Origin: Devosia submarina
Lineage (GTDB): Bacteria; Pseudomonadota; Alphaproteobacteria; Rhizobiales; Devosiaceae
Length of the DNA: 64,000 bases
Direction of reading: 5' to 3'
Assembly (NCBI RefSeq): GCF_003056345.1
Contig: NZ_PYWB01000001.1
Span: 372,001 to 436,000 of the forward strand
A model generated the notes under the pieces. The model was not told the DNA's origin and searched no databases. It was given only the letters and a program-made list of their open reading frames with translations. How positions within the stretch are numbered: the first letter of the stretch is position 1; each line of letters starts with the position of its first letter. Both the position numbers and the translations under genes were made by a program. Positions 60,701 through 64,000 of this stretch are shown in pieces.

Positions 60701-62238
60701 TGGAAAATCTGGTTCGAACTGCAGCAACACAGGCAGCCGACTGGATCGTTGTCCTGCCGCTGGTGCTGGCGCTCCTAGGCGCGGCGCTGGCCCTGATCAT
60801 GCGCAACAATGGCCGCGTGACGTTTTTCCTGGCGCTTCTCGTCGTCGGTGCCATGCTGGCCTGCGAAATAGGCTTGATCGCGCGCATCTGGGAGAATGGC
60901 CCGGTCAGCATGACCATGGGCAATTGGCTTCCGCCCTTTGGCATAAGCTTTGCGGCTGACCTGTTTGGCGCCCTTTTTGCGCTTACGGCAGCGTTTGCCG
61001 GGCTGGTGGTGATCATCTACGCGGAAACCGAGCGGACGGCTGCGGAAGGGCGCGACGGGTTTCATGCCCTGGTACTGCTCTTGCTGGCGGGCGTAACGGG
61101 ATCGTTCCTGACCGGAGACCTTTTCAACCTTTATGTCTGGTTCGAAGTGGTGCTGATCGCATCCTTTGGCCTGATCGTGTCGCGCAGCAGCGCGCTGCAA
61201 CTCGATGGCGCGGTCAAATACGGCTTTCTCAATTTCCTTGCCACCGCGCTGTTTCTGCTGGCCCTTGGCCTGGTCTATGGGCTTTTGGGCACGCTCAACA
61301 TGGCTGACATTATCGGCAAGGCTTGGGGGGCGCATCCTGCTGCCATGACGGCCGTCGGGGCGCTGCTGCTCCTCGCATTTGGGATGAAGGCTGCGGCTTT
61401 TCCGGTCAATGCCTGGCTGCCCGCTTCCTACCATGCGCCGCCAGCCGCTGTGTCTGCGCTGTTTGCGGGCCTGCTCACCAAGGTGGGCGTTTACGCGATC
61501 CTGCGCAGCCTCGTGGTCCTTTTGCCCGGGAGCCGCGATGTGCTCGAGCCGGCAATCGCCGTTGCGGCAATAGGCTCATTGATCCTGGGGCCGCTCGGCG
61601 CGATTGCCGAAACCAATCTCCGCCGCGCCATGGGGTTTCTCCTGATCGGTGGCATCGGAGCGGCGCTTGTTGGCATTGCCCTCGCCACGCCATCCGGGAT
61701 TGGTGGCACGGGCGCCTATATCTTCCACTCCATGCTGACCATGACAGGGCTTTACTTGGTCGCTGGCCTGATAGAGCGGGCAACGGGCGAAACCGACACG
61801 CGGCGCATGGGCGGGCTTTATGCTCAAAGCCCGGCGCTTTCGATCATGTTTCTTGTGCTGATCTTCGCACTGGCCGGGGTTCCGCCCTTGCTGGGCTTCT
61901 GGCCCAAGCTCTTGTTGATCGAGGCGAGCCTTCAATTCGGAGATGGGCTGGGAATCGCGCTGATGCTGGCTCTGGTGTTCAATGCCGTTCTGACGCTGAT
62001 TGCCGGGACGCGACTTTGGGCGCATGTGTTCTGGCGCGACAGGGAGGAAGGCCTTAGACCAGAGAAGGCCGGATCACGAAGGCTGCGCTATGGTGCGCCA
62101 GCGATCCTTGTTGGCGTGATCATCTTCCTTGGCATCTGGCCGAACCTGTTGATTGCGGCGGCCAAGATCGGTGCATCCGATGTGATTGATCCCGCGCGCT
62201 ATATCGCAGCGGTGGGGCTGGCGGGAGGCGCGCCATGA
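60697..62238 (+). CDS. mrpD: Mrp antiporter subunit D
   Basis: A 513-residue NuoM/N-like subunit with about 14 helices. Marks: LTGDLFNLYVWFEVVLIASFGLIV, FPVNAWLPASYHAPPAAVSALFAGLLTKVGVYAILR and the lysine-bearing helix. It forms the second proton path of the complex. The C-terminal end returns to the membrane after a basic loop (RDREEGLRPEKAGSRRLR). Four-base overlap with mrpC and mrpE. Confidence 0.94.
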   Translation: MMENLVRTAATQAADWIVVLPLVLALLGAALALIMRNNGRVTFFLALLVVGAMLACEIGLIARIWENGPVSMTMGNWLPPFGISFAADLFGALFALTAAFAGLVVIIYAETERTAAEGRDGFHALVLLLLAGVTGSFLTGDLFNLYVWFEVVLIASFGLIVSRSSALQLDGAVKYGFLNFLATALFLLALGLVYGLLGTLNMADIIGKAWGAHPAAMTAVGALLLLAFGMKAAAFPVNAWLPASYHAPPAAVSALFAGLLTKVGVYAILRSLVVLLPGSRDVLEPAIAVAAIGSLILGPLGAIAETNLRRAMGFLLIGGIGAALVGIALATPSGIGGTGAYIFHSMLTMTGLYLVAGLIERATGETDTRRMGGLYAQSPALSIMFLVLIFALAGVPPLLGFWPKLLLIEASLQFGDGLGIALMLALVFNAVLTLIAGTRLWAHVFWRDREEGLRPEKAGSRRLRYGAPAILVGVIIFLGIWPNLLIAAAKIGASDVIDPARYIAAVGLAGGAP

Positions 62239-62714
62239 GGCAGATTGTTCTGGGCGTTGCCCTTGTCCTGCTTTGGGCCGCGATCACGGCGAACTTCTCG
62301 ACGCCCAACCTCGCCCTTGGCGCATTGGTGGCGCTTGGCGCGCTTGCCTTTTTGCGCCGCTCGTTTTCCCAACCGCTCCACTTCCGTAAGCTGCGGGCCC
62401 TTCTTGGTCTTTCCATTTCCTTTTGCGTTGAACTGATGCTGAGCGCCATTCGCGTCGCCCGGGTGGTTCTGACCCCCGACCTTGATCGTGTGCTGCGGCC
62501 CGCAATCTTTGCGTTTCCGCTGGGCGTGAAGTCCGACGCCGAGATTGCAACACTGGCCAATCTGATCACCCTCACGCCGGGCACGCTGAGCGTTGATGTT
62601 TCGGACGATCGCACCATGCTTTACGTGCATGTGCTGCAACACACGACGCGCGAGGCCTTTATTGCCGAGTTGCAGAACGGGTTCGAGCGGCAGGTGCGGG
62701 AGGTGTTCGCATGA
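62235..62714 (+). CDS. mrpE: Mrp antiporter subunit E
   Basis: A 159-residue protein with two N-terminal helices and a cytosolic C-terminal domain. [28 protein letters not shown] is the MnhE signature. Overlaps mrpD and mrpF by four bases. Confidence 0.93.
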   Translation: MRQIVLGVALVLLWAAITANFSTPNLALGALVALGALAFLRRSFSQPLHFRKLRALLGLSISFCVELMLSAIRVARVVLTPDLDRVLRPAIFAFPLGVKSDAEIATLANLITLTPGTLSVDVSDDRTMLYVHVLQHTTREAFIAELQNGFERQVREVFA

Positions 62715-63004
62715 CCCCGGCAGACGCCATTGCGCTGGCAAGCACCATTGCCCTGGCCATGCTCGGCCTGGCGCTGTTTTTTACCGTGTACCGCATTGTT
62801 GTCGGGCCTACCCTGGCGGACCGGGTGCTCGCGCTTGACCTGCTGACGGTCTTGGCCATGGGCTTTGTGGGCGCCATGGCGATCCGCACCGGCATTACCC
62901 TTTATATCGACATCGCCATTGCCTTGGCCCTGCTGGGCTTCCTCGCAACTGTCGCATTTGCCCGCTATATTCTTTCGCGGGCAGCATTGAAGGATAAGGG
63001 ATAA
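62711..63004 (+). CDS. mrpF: Mrp antiporter subunit F
   Basis: A 97-residue three-helix membrane protein. [29 protein letters not shown] is the MnhF signature; the conserved Asp there lies in the cation path. Its stop shares one base with the mrpG start (TAATG). Confidence 0.93.
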   Translation: MTPADAIALASTIALAMLGLALFFTVYRIVVGPTLADRVLALDLLTVLAMGFVGAMAIRTGITLYIDIAIALALLGFLATVAFARYILSRAALKDKG

Positions 63005-63348
63005 TGGAGGATCTCGCCATTTACCTCGGCTGCCTGCTCTTGGTGGCAGGCGCAGGCTTTTCCCTTCTGGCAGCTGTCGGCGTTGTGCGCCTGCCGGACC
63101 TGCTTACCCGCATGCATGCCGCGTCCAAGGCCGGTGCGGTGGGGGGCGGGTTGATCCTTTTGGCCGTGCCGCTGGTTGCCCTCGACGCCAGTGTTGCCCT
63201 GCGCGCAATATTGGGCGTGTTGTTTCTTTTACTTACAACGCCCGTTTCAGCACATCTTCTGGCCCGCGCCAGTCTTACTGCGCCGGACCGGGGCACCCCA
63301 ATGATAAAAATAAACGAACTCGAGCGCGAAAAACGTATCAGTCCATAG
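63004..63348 (+). CDS. mrpG: Mrp antiporter subunit G
   Basis: A 114-residue three-helix subunit with the MnhG signature GVVRLPDLLTRMHAASKAGAVG. The last 25 residues are hydrophilic. It ends the mrpABCDEFG operon; no intrinsic terminator is seen before mucR, 127 bases on. Confidence 0.93.
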   Translation: MEDLAIYLGCLLLVAGAGFSLLAAVGVVRLPDLLTRMHAASKAGAVGGGLILLAVPLVALDASVALRAILGVLFLLLTTPVSAHLLARASLTAPDRGTPMIKINELEREKRISP

Positions 63349-63475
63349 CAATTGTCAGCTAGACGTTACATGTTAATCGCGCTTGATTGGCTTGCCCCAA
63401 GCAGTAAACGCACCTAGATGTTTATTACAGCCACGACTGCTTCGTTGCGGCTTGATAAGCATGGAAGGTTGATAA

Positions 63476-63898
63476 ATGATAGATACTGCCAGTGCAGCGA
63501 CTGGTCACGAGCAAGAACTGATTGAGCTAAGCACCGAAATCGTGGCTGCTTATGTCAGTCACAATGCTCTTAGCCCGTCCGATCTGCCCAAGTTGATCAT
63601 GGAAGTGCACGGCGCTTTGCGGTCTTTGTCGTCCGATGAAGTGGTGGTTGCTAGCGAGGAACTCAAGCCGGCCGTGCCGGTGCGCAAGTCCGTTGCAGCT
63701 GACTACATTATTTGTCTGGAAGACGGCAAAAAGTTCAAGTCGCTCAAGCGCCATCTGCGCACGCATTATAATCTCTCCCCCGAAGAATACCGCGAGAAGT
63801 GGGGTCTGCCAGCTGACTATCCCATGGTTGCACCGAGCTATTCGGCAACCCGCTCCAAGCTGGCCAAGGACAATGGCCTGGGCCGCAAGGCCGCCTGA
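63476..63898 (+). CDS. mucR: MucR/Ros-family zinc-finger regulator
   Basis: A 140-residue regulator of the Ros/MucR family controlling exopolysaccharide, motility and cell-cycle genes in alphaproteobacteria. N-terminal oligomerisation region (ELSTEIVAAYVSHNALSPSDLPKLIMEVHGAL), then the prokaryotic zinc finger DYIICLEDGKKFKSLKRHLRTHY and the conserved tail LSPEEYREKWGLPADYPMVAPSYSATRSKLAKDNGLGRK. The metal ligands read C80-x2-D83-x9-H93-x3-H97: an aspartate replaces the second cysteine of Ros, a variant known in several MucR proteins. Its own promoter region is the 127-base gap before it. Confidence 0.95.
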   Translation: MIDTASAATGHEQELIELSTEIVAAYVSHNALSPSDLPKLIMEVHGALRSLSSDEVVVASEELKPAVPVRKSVAADYIICLEDGKKFKSLKRHLRTHYNLSPEEYREKWGLPADYPMVAPSYSATRSKLAKDNGLGRKAA

Positions 63899-64000
63899 GT
63901 CCTTTCACGCAACGAGACGTCGCGTCCGAACCGGCTGAATTTCAGCCCCTTGCGGACCCCGGCGACAACTAAAAATTCAACCGGCCGCTCCTCGTGAGTG

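Noticed and set aside
63933..63947. Short palindrome GGCTGAA-T-TTCAGCC after mucR.
   Set aside because: One-base loop and no T run, so neither a terminator nor a clear operator.

Overview
The window reads as a chromosomal segment of a high-GC alphaproteobacterium of the order Hyphomicrobiales, most likely Devosia or a close relative. This is an inference from gene content: a MucR/Ros regulator, a rhizobial rhamnose locus (rhaD/rhaI divergent from rhaRSTPQ), the aerobic cobalamin pathway, a DUF1127 small protein, a bacteriophytochrome operon, an Rhizobium etli-type asparaginase and REP-like palindromes in many intergenic gaps. Gene density is high and many starts overlap the preceding stop. 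I see no insertion sequence, prophage, CRISPR array or rRNA.

Layout. 1-1.7 kb: the start of a membrane-protein gene, a secreted hypothetical protein, a 47-residue membrane peptide and a transglutaminase-like cysteine peptidase, all on the minus strand. 2.4-3.9 kb: a flagellin with a repeat-bounded variable centre. 4.3-4.65 kb: tRNA-Pro(CGG) and tRNA-Gln(TTG). 5-7.4 kb: a LacI-type regulator and a secreted PQQ-type sugar dehydrogenase. 7.5-13.6 kb (minus): a red-light module of heme oxygenase, bacteriophytochrome, response regulator, hybrid kinase and a second response regulator. 13.8-16.7 kb: three sugar/sugar-acid oxidoreductases. 16.8-21.5 kb: osmoregulated periplasmic glucan genes opgG/D-opgH-opgC with a small ORF between the first two.

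21.5-32.6 kb: aerobic corrin-ring genes cobG-H-I-J-L-M on the minus strand and cobF on the plus strand, with a ribose-type sugar ABC transporter and its LacI regulator between them. 32.7-35.6 kb: a copper module copA-cueR-copZ with a textbook CueR operator. 35.9-36.6 kb: a DUF1127 protein and a YbaK-type deacylase. 36.7-46 kb: L-rhamnose catabolism and uptake, with a long inverted repeat in the divergent promoter region. 46-50 kb: an osmF-yehYXW-type osmoprotectant importer, followed by an L-asparaginase, a HerA-like ATPase translationally coupled to a degenerate SLOG-fold protein, a secreted hypothetical protein and a REC-domain protein. 54.6-57.4 kb: superoxide dismutase and oligopeptidase B. 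57.6-63.3 kb: a complete seven-gene Mrp cation/proton antiporter. 63.5 kb: mucR.

The strongest unusual items are the SLOG/HerA-like pair, the rhamnose inverted repeat, the phytochrome phosphorelay, the sugar-transport regulator coupled to cobF, two uncatalogued small ORFs, and REP palindromes whose stems covary. I found no clear-cut new multi-gene system; the findings are graded leads.
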